Assembly (NCBI GenBank): GCA_018970545.1
Contig: JAGWWC010000005.1
Span: 1 to 64,000 of the forward strand
Source of the DNA: Betaproteobacteria bacterium
GTDB lineage: Bacteria; Pseudomonadota; Gammaproteobacteria; Burkholderiales; Burkholderiaceae_A
Direction: 5' to 3'
DNA length: 64,000 nt
Each line of letters starts with the position of its first letter. The first letter of the stretch is position 1. A program made the position numbers and the translations under genes. Positions 1-9,084 of the stretch are shown piece after piece. The notes below the pieces were generated by a model. It saw only the letters and a program-made list of their open reading frames with translations, had not been told where the DNA came from and did not search any database.

Positions 1-193
1 CATGGATCAACTCCAAAGTCGGCATGCGCCTGCGGGAGAGCTGCTCAAGCTTATTGAACATGCCCTTTTGCTGCTCGACCTTGGCCCGATAGGCAGCATC
101 CATGCCCTCGATGGGGCTTACCGGCTCCGATAAGCCGTTATCGGGCTTATTGGCAGCCGGATCAATTGCTGGGGGGGTTTCGGTTTCGGCCAT
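1..193 (-). CDS. N-terminal part of an unrecognised protein (cut by window edge)
   Basis: The ORF opens with ATG at 193 and runs off the left edge, so only 64 residues are visible. They begin MAETETPPAIDPAANK, a Pro/Ala/Asp-rich and probably disordered leader, followed by a charged, probably helical stretch ending RRRMPTLELIH. The RMPTLE-x-I string resembles the segment just after the N-terminus of flagellar switch protein FliM. However, the EIDALL-type CheY-binding start of FliM is absent, so this is only a hint. A sigma-54 promoter match lies about 115 bases upstream on the same strand, which would suit a flagellar, pilus or nitrogen-regulated gene. I do not assign a function. Confidence 0.55.
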   Translation of the reverse strand, partial: MAETETPPAIDPAANKPDNGLSEPVSPIEGMDAAYRAKVEQQKGMFNKLEQLSRRRMPTLELIH

Positions 194-283
194 GGGTTTT
201 ATCGGCTAAGTCTTCTTATAAATCGGCAAATTTAGCCGGTTCGCTCCGTAAAAGTTCATCAGGATCCGCCCGCCATCAGATTA

Positions 284-336
284 CTTGGCACTCGGACATC
301 CTTTTCTACAGACATAGCAGCATTTTTTGTGCCAAG
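284..336. repeat. 8-bp inverted repeat in the left intergenic region
   Basis: CTTGGCAC at 284-291 is the perfect complement of GTGCCAAG at 329-336, with 37 bases between. The right arm contains the -24 element of the candidate sigma-54 promoter. The left arm carries the same TTGGCAC in the opposite direction but has no matching -12 GC. It may be chance, an RNA hairpin or a binding site. Nothing else was recognised in 194-401. Confidence 0.35.
319..335 (-). promoter_or_regulatory. Candidate sigma-54 (RpoN) -24/-12 promoter
   Basis: The minus strand reads TTGGCAC, six A, then TGCT. This matches the RpoN consensus TTGGCAC-n5-TTGC(A/T), with exactly ten bases between the invariant GG and GC. Transcription would start near 308 and lead into the gene that begins at 193, with a leader of about 115 bases. 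An AT-rich stretch (about 345-400) lies upstream, where an activator or IHF could bind. No enhancer site was recognised. Confidence 0.5.
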
Positions 337-401
337 ACGAAGAGGGCATCGTAATTCAAATCTATAGTTAACATAATACACATTATGCGACACAATAATT
401 C

Positions 402-1283
402 CTAACGAATTCCCGGAACAACCTCCACCCCCTGCGCCGGTGACACCTGTGGCAATCGATCAGTCGCAAGCGCGTCGGCCCCCGAGCCTGGGTCGGTCTG
501 GGCCGGCTGAACAGTAACGACTTGGCCACCAGATTGCTCGACAACATCACTTAAAGTCGCCTCAGGTCGAACATTCGGTAACCGCTTTAAATATCTGTTT
601 GTAAACGATATTTCTTCAAGCTCGAGCCAGAAGGCAAGATCCCGATTGGCTTGCTCCTTTGCGTAATCCCGTGCAGTCAAACCGGCCTGATTGGTGATCG
701 TTGGATCCGCCCCGAGCTGAATCAATTCAGCTGCGGCTGGCCTATGATTGAACCGGGAAGCCATCATGAGTGGCGTCGTGTTATTCGGACTCACAGCGTC
801 GACGTACGCGTTGTGCTCACCCAAAAGCCGAATCACCGCAACACTTCCAGAGGTTGCCGCGTAATGCAGTGCCGTCCAGCCAGGCCGATTCACCTCGGCG
901 CCCATCTCGACCAACCGCCTGGCCGCCCGATCCAGGCCCTTGATGGCGGCAATCATCAGCGGCGTCTCTCCGAGCTGGTTCTGGTGCTCAATTGCCTGCC
1001 GTGCCTGCCAATCCGACTGATTGAGCATCGCCAGGGCAAGATCCTCCCCTGCCTCCCGCAGCGCCAACATCAGCAGGTTGTTACGCAGGCTGTCGCGGCT
1101 TTGGCCATCCAGGCCGAGTTCTGGCAAGCGGCCCAGAAAACTCACGTCGTTTGCCTTTGCAGCAAGAACAAAACTCTGGAGGGCATCGCGGGGCCAGGCG
1201 GCGATCGGGCCGCACAAGCCCGCCACAACAGCCAAGCCCATCAAGCAGCTAAGAATCTTCTGGTTCAGTGATGAGAGCGTCAT
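402..1283 (-). CDS. Exported ankyrin-repeat protein
   Basis: The first ATG (1283) gives 293 residues. An in-frame TTG at 1298 would overlap tatD, but the ATG leads straight into a signal peptide: hydrophobic LSCLMGLAVVAGLCG, then a likely cleavage near PIAA. Residues about 90-215 hold roughly four ankyrin repeats, recognisable from TPLMIAAIKG, TALHYAATSG, TPLMMASRFN and LTARDYAKEQ. The C-terminal 80 residues are low-complexity and Ala/Pro/Val-rich. Ankyrin repeats bind proteins, and the export signal suggests a periplasmic partner that cannot be named. It is the last gene of the mltG-tmk-holB-tatD run, where an ankyrin gene is common in Burkholderiales. Confidence 0.8.
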   Translation of the reverse strand: MTLSSLNQKILSCLMGLAVVAGLCGPIAAWPRDALQSFVLAAKANDVSFLGRLPELGLDGQSRDSLRNNLLMLALREAGEDLALAMLNQSDWQARQAIEHQNQLGETPLMIAAIKGLDRAARRLVEMGAEVNRPGWTALHYAATSGSVAVIRLLGEHNAYVDAVSPNNTTPLMMASRFNHRPAAAELIQLGADPTITNQAGLTARDYAKEQANRDLAFWLELEEISFTNRYLKRLPNVRPEATLSDVVEQSGGQVVTVQPAQTDPGSGADALATDRLPQVSPAQGVEVVPGIR

Positions 1284-1294
1284 GCCGCGAGTGC

Positions 1295-2092
1295 TCAATG
1301 CCGAGCGCCGAGCGCCCCCGCAGCAAATCGCGAGAAATTCGCTGAAGTCACCTGGGCAACCTCCTCGATCGGCAACTGCTTGAGTTCGGCAATCTTCTGC
1401 GCCACGTGGACGACATACGCGGGCTCATTGACCCTGCCGCGATGAGGTACCGGAGCAAGAAATGGGGCATCGGTCTCAATCATCAGGTGTTCAAGCGGAA
1501 TTTCAATGGCGACCTGTTGGACTTGTTTCGCATTTTTGAAGGTCACGATTCCCGACAGCGAAATCAGAAATCCCATCTCGATGGCCGCCTTTGCAACCTC
1601 AACGGACTCCGTGAAGCAGTGCATCACACCGCCTACGGCGAAGGCTCCCTCCTCTTGAAGAATTCGCAGCGTGTCTGCAGCCGCCTCTCGGGTGTGAACA
1701 ATGATGGGCTTACTCACCGCGCGGGCCGCCCGAATATGCGTGCGAAATCTTGACTGCTGCCAGCCAAAATCATCGGTCTTGCCATCGCCCTCGCGCCGAT
1801 AATAATCAAGGCCTGTCTCGCCGATCGCAACCACTTTTTGGTTCCCCGCCCGCCTCACCAGGTCCTCAACACTGGGCTCCTGGACCCCCAAGTTGTCGGG
1901 ATGCACCCCTACCGACGCGAGCAAAAAAGGGTGGGCATTGGCCAGGGCCAAGACTTGGTCAGCCTCTTCGAGCGTCGTGCAGATATTCAAGGCCTGCTTT
2001 ACGCCCGCTGCTTGCATTCGCGCGAGCACGCCCGTTGTGTCCTCGCGCAGGCCCGGATAATTCAGGTGGCAGTGGGAATCCACAAAAGTCAT
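1295..2092 (-). CDS. tatD: TatD-family metal-dependent DNase
   Basis: The 265-residue protein has the family length and an amidohydrolase-like TIM barrel. Metal-binding motifs appear in order: DSHCHLN at the N-terminus, GETGLDYY near residue 93, VHTREA near 135, HCFTES near 160 and ETDAPFLAP near 205. TatD proteins are cytoplasmic 3'-5' exonucleases acting on single-stranded DNA and RNA. They are linked to repair of oxidative damage, not to Tat export despite the name. It starts 9 bases after holB ends. In many Burkholderiales a pilZ gene lies between these two, and none is present here. Confidence 0.93.
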   Translation of the reverse strand: MTFVDSHCHLNYPGLREDTTGVLARMQAAGVKQALNICTTLEEADQVLALANAHPFLLASVGVHPDNLGVQEPSVEDLVRRAGNQKVVAIGETGLDYYRREGDGKTDDFGWQQSRFRTHIRAARAVSKPIIVHTREAAADTLRILQEEGAFAVGGVMHCFTESVEVAKAAIEMGFLISLSGIVTFKNAKQVQQVAIEIPLEHLMIETDAPFLAPVPHRGRVNEPAYVVHVAQKIAELKQLPIEEVAQVTSANFSRFAAGALGARH

Positions 2093-2101
2093 TACGTCAC
2101 C

Positions 2102-3067
2102 CTAGAGGTAGGCACGCTGAAATCGATCAAAAATCGTCTCAAAAAAAAGCCTCGGATTAAGCGGATGGTCCGCCACTGCGCGCTGCCGCTGCAAATCAGC
2201 CATGGCCAGACCGAAACGCTGAATCGATCGCAGTTGCTGCGCATGGGCCAGAAGCACGGTTTGAAGCTCAGCAAAATGCCGCGGAGCGATACCGAGCCTT
2301 ACCCGAGCAACATCGTTCATCCAACGCTGAAGAAGTTCCAACACATCGGCCGGCGGAGATTTGCCTGCGTGGTCTGCCCAACGCAATGGGTCAATCGGCC
2401 CTGCGCTGAGCGCGGGAAGTAGCCATTCAGCAGACGCGCTTTTGGCCAGATGCAGCCGAGATAACTCAGAGTCCGCGATGGGAAGGCTTAGCCGCCTGCA
2501 GCGGGAAAGTATCGTTGGTGGTATTCCCCTGAGACCATCGGCTACCAGGATAAACATGAGATTTTCCGACGGCTCCTCAAGCGTTTTTAAAAGCGCATTG
2601 GCGGCAGCGTAATTGAGCCGGTTTGCGGGATTGATCAGGACCAACCTCAGCCCAGCCCGATGGGCGCCAATATTGGCAAATCCCGCGAGGGCGCGAATCT
2701 GTTCAATTCGAATTTCCTGAGATTTCTTCTTCTCCCCCGGCCCGACGTCAGCGGCCTCGGCAGCCTCTGACCCGTCGGCGACATCATGAACACCCCCCTC
2801 CTCGGCCGCCATTGCATCGGGCTGAACCCACCGAAAATCAGGATGCTGGGCTGACCGCATCCACTGGCAAGACCGGCACGCGCCACAGGCGGACCGGTCC
2901 TCCGCAAGCGGCGATTCGCACAGCAGTGCGGCTGCGATTTCTCGTCCGAGGCGGGTCTTTCCGATACCGGCTGGACCGACTAGCATCAAGGCTGACGGCC
3001 GTCGCGCCAGCGTGGGTTGGACTAACCTCCACCAGCCCTCAAAATAAGAAAAATCATTATTAATCAT
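2102..3067 (-). CDS. holB: DNA polymerase III delta' subunit
   Basis: This is the delta' subunit of the clamp loader (321 residues), an AAA+ protein that helps load the beta clamp. Visible features are the P-loop GPAGIGKTRLG near residue 32, a zinc-module Cys cluster (C-ESPLAEDRSACGACRSC) near 50-66, and the region LKTLEEPSENLMF followed by the sensor-like SRCRR. The segment between the zinc module and the sensor holds an acidic insert (residues about 80-115), a variable region in this family. Its ATG overlaps the tmk stop by 4 bases, so the two are probably translationally coupled. Confidence 0.92.
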   Translation of the reverse strand: MINNDFSYFEGWWRLVQPTLARRPSALMLVGPAGIGKTRLGREIAAALLCESPLAEDRSACGACRSCQWMRSAQHPDFRWVQPDAMAAEEGGVHDVADGSEAAEAADVGPGEKKKSQEIRIEQIRALAGFANIGAHRAGLRLVLINPANRLNYAAANALLKTLEEPSENLMFILVADGLRGIPPTILSRCRRLSLPIADSELSRLHLAKSASAEWLLPALSAGPIDPLRWADHAGKSPPADVLELLQRWMNDVARVRLGIAPRHFAELQTVLLAHAQQLRSIQRFGLAMADLQRQRAVADHPLNPRLFFETIFDRFQRAYL

Positions 3068-3696
3068 AGACTTGAGATTATCTTCTCCAAATCGATTTGA
3101 ATTCGTGAAACATCAAGTTCTGCGTTAACAATGGCAGTTTTCTCTCGCCCGTTCGGCCTCATCCGATTGCGATAGACGTCTCGAACTCGCTCAAAATACG
3201 CCACATCCTGGGTTTCGAAGCGGTCCGCTGACCCCCCGCGCGCACCACGACGAGCCGCAGCAATTTCAGCAGGCAAATCGAACAGAATCACTTGGTCCGG
3301 GATCACTGAACCGCAGACCTGAAGATGCAGCGCATCGATCCAGCTGAGATCCACCCCGCCTCCCCCGCCTTGATAAGCCCGAGTCGAGTCAATGAATCGG
3401 TCGCACAAGACCCACTCCCCGCGATCCAGAGCGGGGCCAATGCAGCGCTGAACATGATCCAGTCGCGCCGCGGCCACCATCAGCACCTCGGCGCGGACGT
3501 CCATGGGATCGTGCAATACCAGCGCTCGGATTTTCTCCGCCAACGGAGTTCCGCCCGGCTCCCGGGTAATCAGGACCTCAACGGCATGGACCGCCCGAAT
3601 CGTGGCCGCAATGAAATCGATGTGAGTGCTCTTGCCTGCCCCATCAATTCCCTCGAGTACGATGAATTTACCGCGCTTGACGGGGGCCGGGTTCAC
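3064..3696 (-). CDS. tmk: Thymidylate kinase
   Basis: Phosphorylates dTMP to dTDP for DNA synthesis. The 210 residues are full length. The P-loop EGIDGAGKSTH is near residue 15, the DR(F/Y) motif appears as DRFIDSTRAYQGGG near 98, and a basic LID segment AARRGARGGSADRFE lies near 145. Both ends overlap neighbours by 4 bases (mltG upstream, holB downstream), giving a coupled mltG-tmk-holB unit typical of proteobacteria. Confidence 0.95.
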   Translation of the reverse strand: MNPAPVKRGKFIVLEGIDGAGKSTHIDFIAATIRAVHAVEVLITREPGGTPLAEKIRALVLHDPMDVRAEVLMVAAARLDHVQRCIGPALDRGEWVLCDRFIDSTRAYQGGGGGVDLSWIDALHLQVCGSVIPDQVILFDLPAEIAAARRGARGGSADRFETQDVAYFERVRDVYRNRMRPNGREKTAIVNAELDVSRIQIDLEKIISSL

Positions 3697-4775
3697 TTGG
3701 AATCCTTGCCGGCGGCAACACGCCGAATGAATCGATCCACCGCCTGGTTGTGATCCTTCAACGTCTCAGAAAACTCAGAGCTTCCGTCTCCCCGGGCGAC
3801 AAAATACAAAGCTTTGCTGCTGGCAGGATTCATCGCCGCTCGAATCGCTCGAGGCCCCGGATTGGAAATGGGTGTGGGTGGAAGCGTTTTTCGAGTGTAG
3901 GTGTTGTAGGGCGTATCCATTTTGAGGTGCTTGCGGGTGATGTCCCCCGTGAATTCCTTGCCGAGGCCGTAAATCACTGTCGGATCAGCTTGCAGTGGCA
4001 TGCCCACCTTCATCCGATTGGCGAACACAGCGGCCACCCTTTCACGGTCTCCAGGATGCTGGGTCTCTTTCTCGACGATTGAGGCCACAATTAATGCTTC
4101 ATAGGGGGATCGATAAGGAACTTCCGGCGCGCGCTTCTCCCACTCCTGCGTGATCACTCGACGTTGGATTTTTGCTGATCGGCGCAGCAGCTCGGAGGCA
4201 GTCGAGCCTTTGGGCACTACATAAAGATCTGGGTAGAGCCAGCCCTCCGGATAAGGTGAATCAAGGCCAAGCATGCTCGCGATCGCATCGGGCCGAGAGG
4301 CCTGGGCTTGCACATCGAATCGAATATCGGGCTGTCGGCCGAGGGCCTCCAGGGTCTGATCGACGGTCCAGCCCTCCAGAATTCTGAATTCCGTACTGGC
4401 CTGATCCTGTCGCGATAGCCTCTCGATGAGCTGCCGCTGGGTGATGCCGGGTTCGATTCGATACACACCCGCCATTAACTGGCGCTCGACCCCCCGAAAA
4501 GCGGCATAGCCGAGAAACAAGGACTCGTTGACGGTCACTTGGTTTGATTGCAGCAAGGTCACAATTCCCCTGGCCGGGGTGCCATACTGAATTACGACAT
4601 CCAACGGCTGATCTGCGGCATATACGGATTGCTCGGCCTGGTAGAAAAACCAGCCCGCCCCAGAGGTTGCACCAAGCAACACGACTGCCAGACCAATCGT
4701 AAGGATGCGTAACACTCGGGTTAGCCCGCTGCCCAATCGGGTCTTCTCTAGGGGTTTCGACTTCGGACGTGCCAT
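3693..4775 (-). CDS. mltG: Endolytic murein transglycosylase MltG (YceG)
   Basis: An inner-membrane lytic transglycosylase that cuts nascent glycan strands and is thought to end their elongation. The 360 residues begin with a basic stretch, then one membrane segment (about residues 20-47, VLRILTIGLAVVLLGATSGAGWFF). A LysM-like subdomain follows, then the YceG catalytic domain with the active-site glutamate in SIVEKETQ near residue 240 and the conserved LQADPTVIYGLG and NTYTRKTLPPTPISNPG strings. It is divergent from ygfZ with only 17 bases between start codons, so its leader must be very short. Confidence 0.94.
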   Translation of the reverse strand: MARPKSKPLEKTRLGSGLTRVLRILTIGLAVVLLGATSGAGWFFYQAEQSVYAADQPLDVVIQYGTPARGIVTLLQSNQVTVNESLFLGYAAFRGVERQLMAGVYRIEPGITQRQLIERLSRQDQASTEFRILEGWTVDQTLEALGRQPDIRFDVQAQASRPDAIASMLGLDSPYPEGWLYPDLYVVPKGSTASELLRRSAKIQRRVITQEWEKRAPEVPYRSPYEALIVASIVEKETQHPGDRERVAAVFANRMKVGMPLQADPTVIYGLGKEFTGDITRKHLKMDTPYNTYTRKTLPPTPISNPGPRAIRAAMNPASSKALYFVARGDGSSEFSETLKDHNQAVDRFIRRVAAGKDSK

Positions 4776-4792
4776 GCCGCTATATTAAGGCG

Positions 4793-5845
4793 ATGGACAC
4801 ACATTCCCTATCTTCACTGCTTACCGTAACGCGATGGGCGAGGCTTGCCAGCTTTGCGGGCTTTGTAGTTTCCGGCCCCGACGCTCGAACCTTTCTTCAG
4901 GGTCAGCTGACCAACGACATTGAGTCGGCCACGGCCGAGCACTATCAGCGGACGGGCTACTGCTCCCCCAAGGGCAGGCTGCTGACCACTATGCTGCAAT
5001 GGCGGCTTGACGAAACTTCATGGGCCCATCTGCTGCCAGCAGAGAGTCTTGAGCGCGTCTTAAAGCGTCTCAAAATGTTCGTGCTTCGATCCAAAGTCTC
5101 ACTCTCACCATCAAACGAGCCTCTTTGCGCGATTGGCCTGTGGGGTACGGCGGCACAGGCGCTCAGCTCAAGGCCATCCTCCGAACTCGAAGGACGGTCG
5201 TTTGCGATCTCGATGACATCTGACGCTGATGCTGCAACTGCCGCTGTGCCCGCCTGTACCTTACTGATGGATACGCCATGCGCCGCGCTGGGACTACGCG
5301 GCTGGCTTATTGGCCCGTCAGAAGCGATTCAACAAATCATGACATCGTTGGCCGCCGCTCAAGAGCTTCCAGAGGCAGCGTGGTTATTTTCTGAAATTGG
5401 GTCAGGCAAGGCCTGGGTCTGGGAGAGGACCCAAGATATTTTCGTGCCTCAAATGGTGAACTTTGAATTGATACAAGGCGTGAGTTTCACGAAAGGCTGC
5501 TACCCCGGTCAGGAGGTGGTGGCCCGAAGTCAATACCTCGGAAAACTGAAGCGTCGGACCTTTCGCGCCGACCTCTCCGGGACGGAAGTCCAGCGGCTTA
5601 CGATTCCAATCACCGAGCTGCCAGGCCAGGATGTCTGGTCTAGCGCAGTCCCCGCCGAGCCTTGCGGCAGAGTCGTGACGGCCGCCCCTGTATTTGATGC
5701 CGAGGGCCGGTCGCGAGCCGAGGCCGCTTTACTGATCGAACTCACCCTGTCGGCCTGGGATGCCGGTGGCCTATCGATCGGCAGCCTGGATGGTCCGATG
5801 CTGGAGGCGGGTCATTTGCCGTATGGCCTAGCAGACGCCGCGTAA
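4793..5845 (+). CDS. ygfZ: YgfZ/GcvT-type folate-binding protein
   Basis: A tetrahydrofolate-binding protein that supports maintenance or repair of certain Fe-S enzymes. It carries the family signature KGCYPGQEVVARSQ near residue 235, including the key cysteine, and the N-terminal ARLASFAGFVVSGPDARTFLQGQLTND block that opens the GcvT-like fold. The ORF track starts at 4769, which would overlap the divergent mltG start. I chose ATG 4793, 350 residues, preceded by AAGG. YgfZ next to mltG-tmk is a conserved betaproteobacterial arrangement. Confidence 0.9.
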   Translation: MDTHSLSSLLTVTRWARLASFAGFVVSGPDARTFLQGQLTNDIESATAEHYQRTGYCSPKGRLLTTMLQWRLDETSWAHLLPAESLERVLKRLKMFVLRSKVSLSPSNEPLCAIGLWGTAAQALSSRPSSELEGRSFAISMTSDADAATAAVPACTLLMDTPCAALGLRGWLIGPSEAIQQIMTSLAAAQELPEAAWLFSEIGSGKAWVWERTQDIFVPQMVNFELIQGVSFTKGCYPGQEVVARSQYLGKLKRRTFRADLSGTEVQRLTIPITELPGQDVWSSAVPAEPCGRVVTAAPVFDAEGRSRAEAALLIELTLSAWDAGGLSIGSLDGPMLEAGHLPYGLADAA

Positions 5846-5869
5846 ATTCTTGCGAACCGTTGGTCACCG

Positions 5870-6622
5870 ATGTGTCTGATCGGCATTCATTTCGGGGCAG
5901 GCCCTAGACTATTGATCACCGCAAACCGTGATGAGTTTGCGGGCCGCCCGACCATGCCGCTGCATTGGTGGCCGGAGGGCCTACTTGCAGGAAAAGACCT
6001 TCAGGCAGGCGGCACCTGGCTGGGCATCACGCGTGACGGGCGCTTCGCTGCCGTCACCAATGTCCGGGACCCTGCTCTTCGGACTGCCGCAGTGCCCTTT
6101 GGCTCGCGCGGGCTGATGGTGAAGGCGTTTCTTTTGTCAGATTGTGATCCGCAGGACTATGCACAACAGATGCTGACTACAGTCTCGGAGGCATCGCCTT
6201 ACAACTTAATCCTTGGCCAGATTCACGCGGATTCAATTCACGCCCTCTGGCTTGGCGGACGGAGCCGCACACTCTTGCCGCTGCAGGCGGGTAGTCATGT
6301 TCTATCCAATGCCGAGCTCAACACCCCTTGGCCAAAAGCCCGCCGTCTGAAGGCGGCACTGGCCACCGAAGATGCGGCAGCAATTGATGCCGTCATGCAC
6401 TCACAAACACGTGCAAGTGATGATGAGCTGCCTGCCACCGGCGTTTCTTTTGACTGGGAAAAGCGACTATCTGCGGCACTGATTTCCGGCGCGGACTATC
6501 ACACACGATCGTCCACACTGATTCAGGTGGATCCGCTCAAGGCGGCGATCCGAGAGATCACCTGGTCGCCTTCTGTGTCAGCAATGACCACCCTGCACGA
6601 ACATTTTGAGTTCACGCGATAA
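5870..6622 (+). CDS. NRDE-family protein (TANGO2-like)
   Basis: The 250-residue protein begins MCLIGIHF and has the eponymous ANRDEFAGRP motif at residues 23-32. These are the hallmarks of the NRDE/TANGO2 family; the Cys at position 2 and the NRDE motif recall N-terminal nucleophile hydrolases. The conserved GGTWLGITRDGRFAAVTNVR block follows. In animals TANGO2 is linked to haem and lipid handling, but the bacterial role is not settled. It lies 24 bases after ygfZ and is probably cotranscribed with it. Confidence 0.85.
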   Translation: MCLIGIHFGAGPRLLITANRDEFAGRPTMPLHWWPEGLLAGKDLQAGGTWLGITRDGRFAAVTNVRDPALRTAAVPFGSRGLMVKAFLLSDCDPQDYAQQMLTTVSEASPYNLILGQIHADSIHALWLGGRSRTLLPLQAGSHVLSNAELNTPWPKARRLKAALATEDAAAIDAVMHSQTRASDDELPATGVSFDWEKRLSAALISGADYHTRSSTLIQVDPLKAAIREITWSPSVSAMTTLHEHFEFTR

Positions 6623-6644
6623 AGGATGATCAGAGGGCGGATGC

Positions 6645-7064
6645 CTAATCGGCCCTGCCGCTGCGCTTGCGATTAAAACTTCGCATACGTTTAAAGGTGC
6701 CGGTCGCACTGGCCAGCAGGCGGCCGTGCTGATCCCGCAATTCGCCGTGACAAAACGCCATGGTGGTGGAAAAGTGATCGCACCAGCCAAGGGCGTGTAA
6801 TTCACCCTTGGCGGGACGCATAAAGCTCGTGTTCATGCCGACAGTCACCATGCCCATCTGATCGGGGTCTGCCGAACGGGCTGCAATGGCCATCACCACA
6901 TCCAAAAGCGTCATCACCACCCCGCCATGGGCAACGTCAAGCCCGTTCAGATGCTCGGGCCTGAGCGCCAGCTTAATCTCAGCATGACCCGACTCGGCCC
7001 GAACGGGCTCGACACCGAGATGATCGACAAATGGCGTAAAGCCAGGAGTGCTGGGGGATTGCAT
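6645..7064 (-). CDS. PaaI-type hotdog-fold thioesterase
   Basis: The 139-residue protein carries the hotdog core of the 4HBT/PaaI group: RPEHLNGLDVAHGGVVMTLLDVVMA at residues about 35-60, where the HGG loop and the following Asp form the active site, and the later GMNTSFMRPAKGEL strand. Such enzymes hydrolyse acyl- or aryl-CoA thioesters; the substrate cannot be told. The C-terminal tail is basic (FKRMRSFNRKRSGRAD). It converges on the NRDE gene with 22 bases between, and diverges from selO with 35 bases. Confidence 0.85.
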   Translation of the reverse strand: MQSPSTPGFTPFVDHLGVEPVRAESGHAEIKLALRPEHLNGLDVAHGGVVMTLLDVVMAIAARSADPDQMGMVTVGMNTSFMRPAKGELHALGWCDHFSTTMAFCHGELRDQHGRLLASATGTFKRMRSFNRKRSGRAD

Positions 7065-7099
7065 GACGCCAACGATAGCAAGACTTACACTTCGCGGAG

Positions 7100-8671
7100 A
7101 TGAATGCGCCCGAGAGCCTGCGGCCTAGCCTGCCCGCGCTGCCCCCCTTCACCCCGCACCCCCAGCCCGGTACTGCGCCGAGGATAGACCCTGGCCTGCC
7201 GGATGGCTGGTCGCCCGGATTTGCGGGCCTTGCGGCCGACCTTGAGGAGCCCTTTACTCGGCCCTGCGACCCATCACCACTGCAGGACTGCAGTTTGCTT
7301 GCGGTTTCTGAAGATGCTGCAGCACTGATGGGTCTTGATGCACGTGAGCTGATGCACAGCCCGGCGTGGCTTGCCTTGCTCTCAGGCAACGCGGTGGGCA
7401 GGCATCTTCAGTCCTATGCCAGTGTCTATGCGGGGCATCAATTCGGAGTCTTTGTTCCCCGACTTGGCGATGGCCGTGCGTTAAACCTCGGCGCACTGCA
7501 TGGCTGGGAGCTGCAGCTGAAAGGCGCAGGCCAGACCCCTTATGCGCGATTTGCTGATGGCCGGGCGGTGCTGCGCTCGTCCGTTCGCGAATACCTGTGC
7601 TCAGAAGCGATGCATGCTTTGGGCATTCCCACCACTCGGGCCCTATCGATCGTGGCATCTGCGTCCCCCGTGCTGAGAGAGACGGTCGAGACCGCCGCAG
7701 TGGTCTGTCGAGTGGCGCCAAGCTTCCTGCGTTTTGGTCATTTCGAATATTTCGCATCACGGCAGCGGCTGGATCTGCTCGAGCAGCTGGTGAGCCATGG
7801 CGTCGAACTCTTGGGTTGCGATCCCATCGCCAGCACTTCAGCCCTGCCCGTCGCTGAACGGGCTGTGGCGATGCTGCATGAAGTTGCCCGGCGAAGCGCG
7901 AGTATGACCGCGCAATGGATGGGTGTCGGATTTATGCATGGCGTGATGAATACCGATAACTGCTCGATTCTTGGCCTTACTCTGGACTATGGCCCCTTCG
8001 GTTTTATGGATGGCTTCAATGCAGGACATATCTGTAATCACTCTGACCATCACGGCCGCTACAGTTTTCAATCGCAGCCACAGGTCTCGTTATGGAATCT
8101 CAGTCGGCTCGCCAATGCTTTGTATCCGTTGGTGAACGCCCGAGAGCCGCTGACTGAGGCACTGGAGACTTTCAAGTCAAGCTACGCCCAATCGATCGAG
8201 GGCCTGCTGAGAAAAAAATTGGGGCTAGAATCCCTGCCGGAAGACTACTGGAGCCCACTGCTCGATGATTTTTATGCCCTGCTGCAGTCGCAAAGAATGG
8301 ACCATACGCTTGCCTTTCGGGCGCTCTCGCATGGCCAGGAGCAGGCATTCATGAACCTTGCGCCCGATCGAGAGGCCTGCAAGTCTTGGCTGAGTCGCTA
8401 CCAAGAGGCGGTGGCACTCAGTCTTGCTCGGCGAGGGCTACCTGCTGAGCAGCGGCTCCAGCAGATGCGGGCAATCAATCCAAAATACGTACTGCGAAAC
8501 TGGGTAGCCGAGGAGGTCATCAGCGCGCTTCGAGATCGAGGCGATGCTCAGCCCCTTCACGATATTGCCAGCCTGCTGCGCAGTCCATTTGAGGAGCATC
8601 CAAAGTTTGAGCATTATGCTTCACCACCACCTGATTGGGCACAGCATCTATCGGTAAGCTGTTCAAGCTGA
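7100..8671 (+). CDS. selO: Protein adenylyltransferase SelO (YdiU)
   Basis: A pseudokinase-fold enzyme that transfers AMP from ATP to Ser/Thr/Tyr of target proteins; in E. coli it is linked to redox homeostasis. The 523 residues contain the substrate-loop string [12 protein letters not shown], the Lys motif [13 protein letters not shown], the Glu-bearing [16 protein letters not shown], the catalytic [13 protein letters not shown] and the metal site [10 protein letters not shown]. It ends in VSCSS, the usual bacterial SelO C-terminus whose Cys can form a regulatory disulfide. It leads a redox-flavoured cluster with msrB directly downstream. Confidence 0.95.
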   Translation: MNAPESLRPSLPALPPFTPHPQPGTAPRIDPGLPDGWSPGFAGLAADLEEPFTRPCDPSPLQDCSLLAVSEDAAALMGLDARELMHSPAWLALLSGNAVGRHLQSYASVYAGHQFGVFVPRLGDGRALNLGALHGWELQLKGAGQTPYARFADGRAVLRSSVREYLCSEAMHALGIPTTRALSIVASASPVLRETVETAAVVCRVAPSFLRFGHFEYFASRQRLDLLEQLVSHGVELLGCDPIASTSALPVAERAVAMLHEVARRSASMTAQWMGVGFMHGVMNTDNCSILGLTLDYGPFGFMDGFNAGHICNHSDHHGRYSFQSQPQVSLWNLSRLANALYPLVNAREPLTEALETFKSSYAQSIEGLLRKKLGLESLPEDYWSPLLDDFYALLQSQRMDHTLAFRALSHGQEQAFMNLAPDREACKSWLSRYQEAVALSLARRGLPAEQRLQQMRAINPKYVLRNWVAEEVISALRDRGDAQPLHDIASLLRSPFEEHPKFEHYASPPPDWAQHLSVSCSS

Positions 8672-8703
8672 TCGCAAGCCTTTTCATCGCGCAGGAACTC
8701 ACC

Positions 8704-9084
8704 ATGAAATCTGACGAGGAATATCGAAAGTCACTTACCCCGATGGAATATGAGGTCACGCGGCGCAAGGCCACCGAGCCTCCTTTCACCGGTCGGTACT
8801 GGGACCATTTTGCGCACGGCACTTACCGCTGCGTTTGCTGCGATCAGCCGCTATTTGATTCGGAGTCAAAATTTGATGCAGGCTGTGGCTGGCCCAGCTA
8901 TTGGCAGGCCATTTCCAACGGATGTATCCGGGAGGAAAAAGACACGAGCCACTTCATGACCCGAACCGAGATCCTATGCAGCCAGTGTGACGCCCACCTT
9001 GGCCATGTGTTTGATGACGGGCCAGCTCCCACCGGCCTGCGCTACTGTGTGAATTCGGCATCGGTAAAGTTTGAGCCGCGATGA
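8704..9084 (+). CDS. msrB: Peptide-methionine (R)-S-oxide reductase MsrB
   Basis: Reduces methionine-R-sulfoxide in proteins. The ORF track starts at 8635, but ATG 8704 is preceded by AGGAA and gives the normal 126-residue protein starting [21 protein letters not shown]. The structural zinc site is seen as CVCC near residue 40 and CSQC near 90. The catalytic cysteine is in [11 protein letters not shown] near the C-terminus. No export signal is present, so it acts in the cytoplasm. The stop overlaps the yciB start as ATGA. Confidence 0.96.
   Translation: MKSDEEYRKSLTPMEYEVTRRKATEPPFTGRYWDHFAHGTYRCVCCDQPLFDSESKFDAGCGWPSYWQAISNGCIREEKDTSHFMTRTEILCSQCDAHLGHVFDDGPAPTGLRYCVNSASVKFEPR

Noticed and set aside
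651-1271. 206-residue plus-strand ORF
   Set aside because: Antisense shadow of the ankyrin gene, low-complexity Gln/His/Arg composition.
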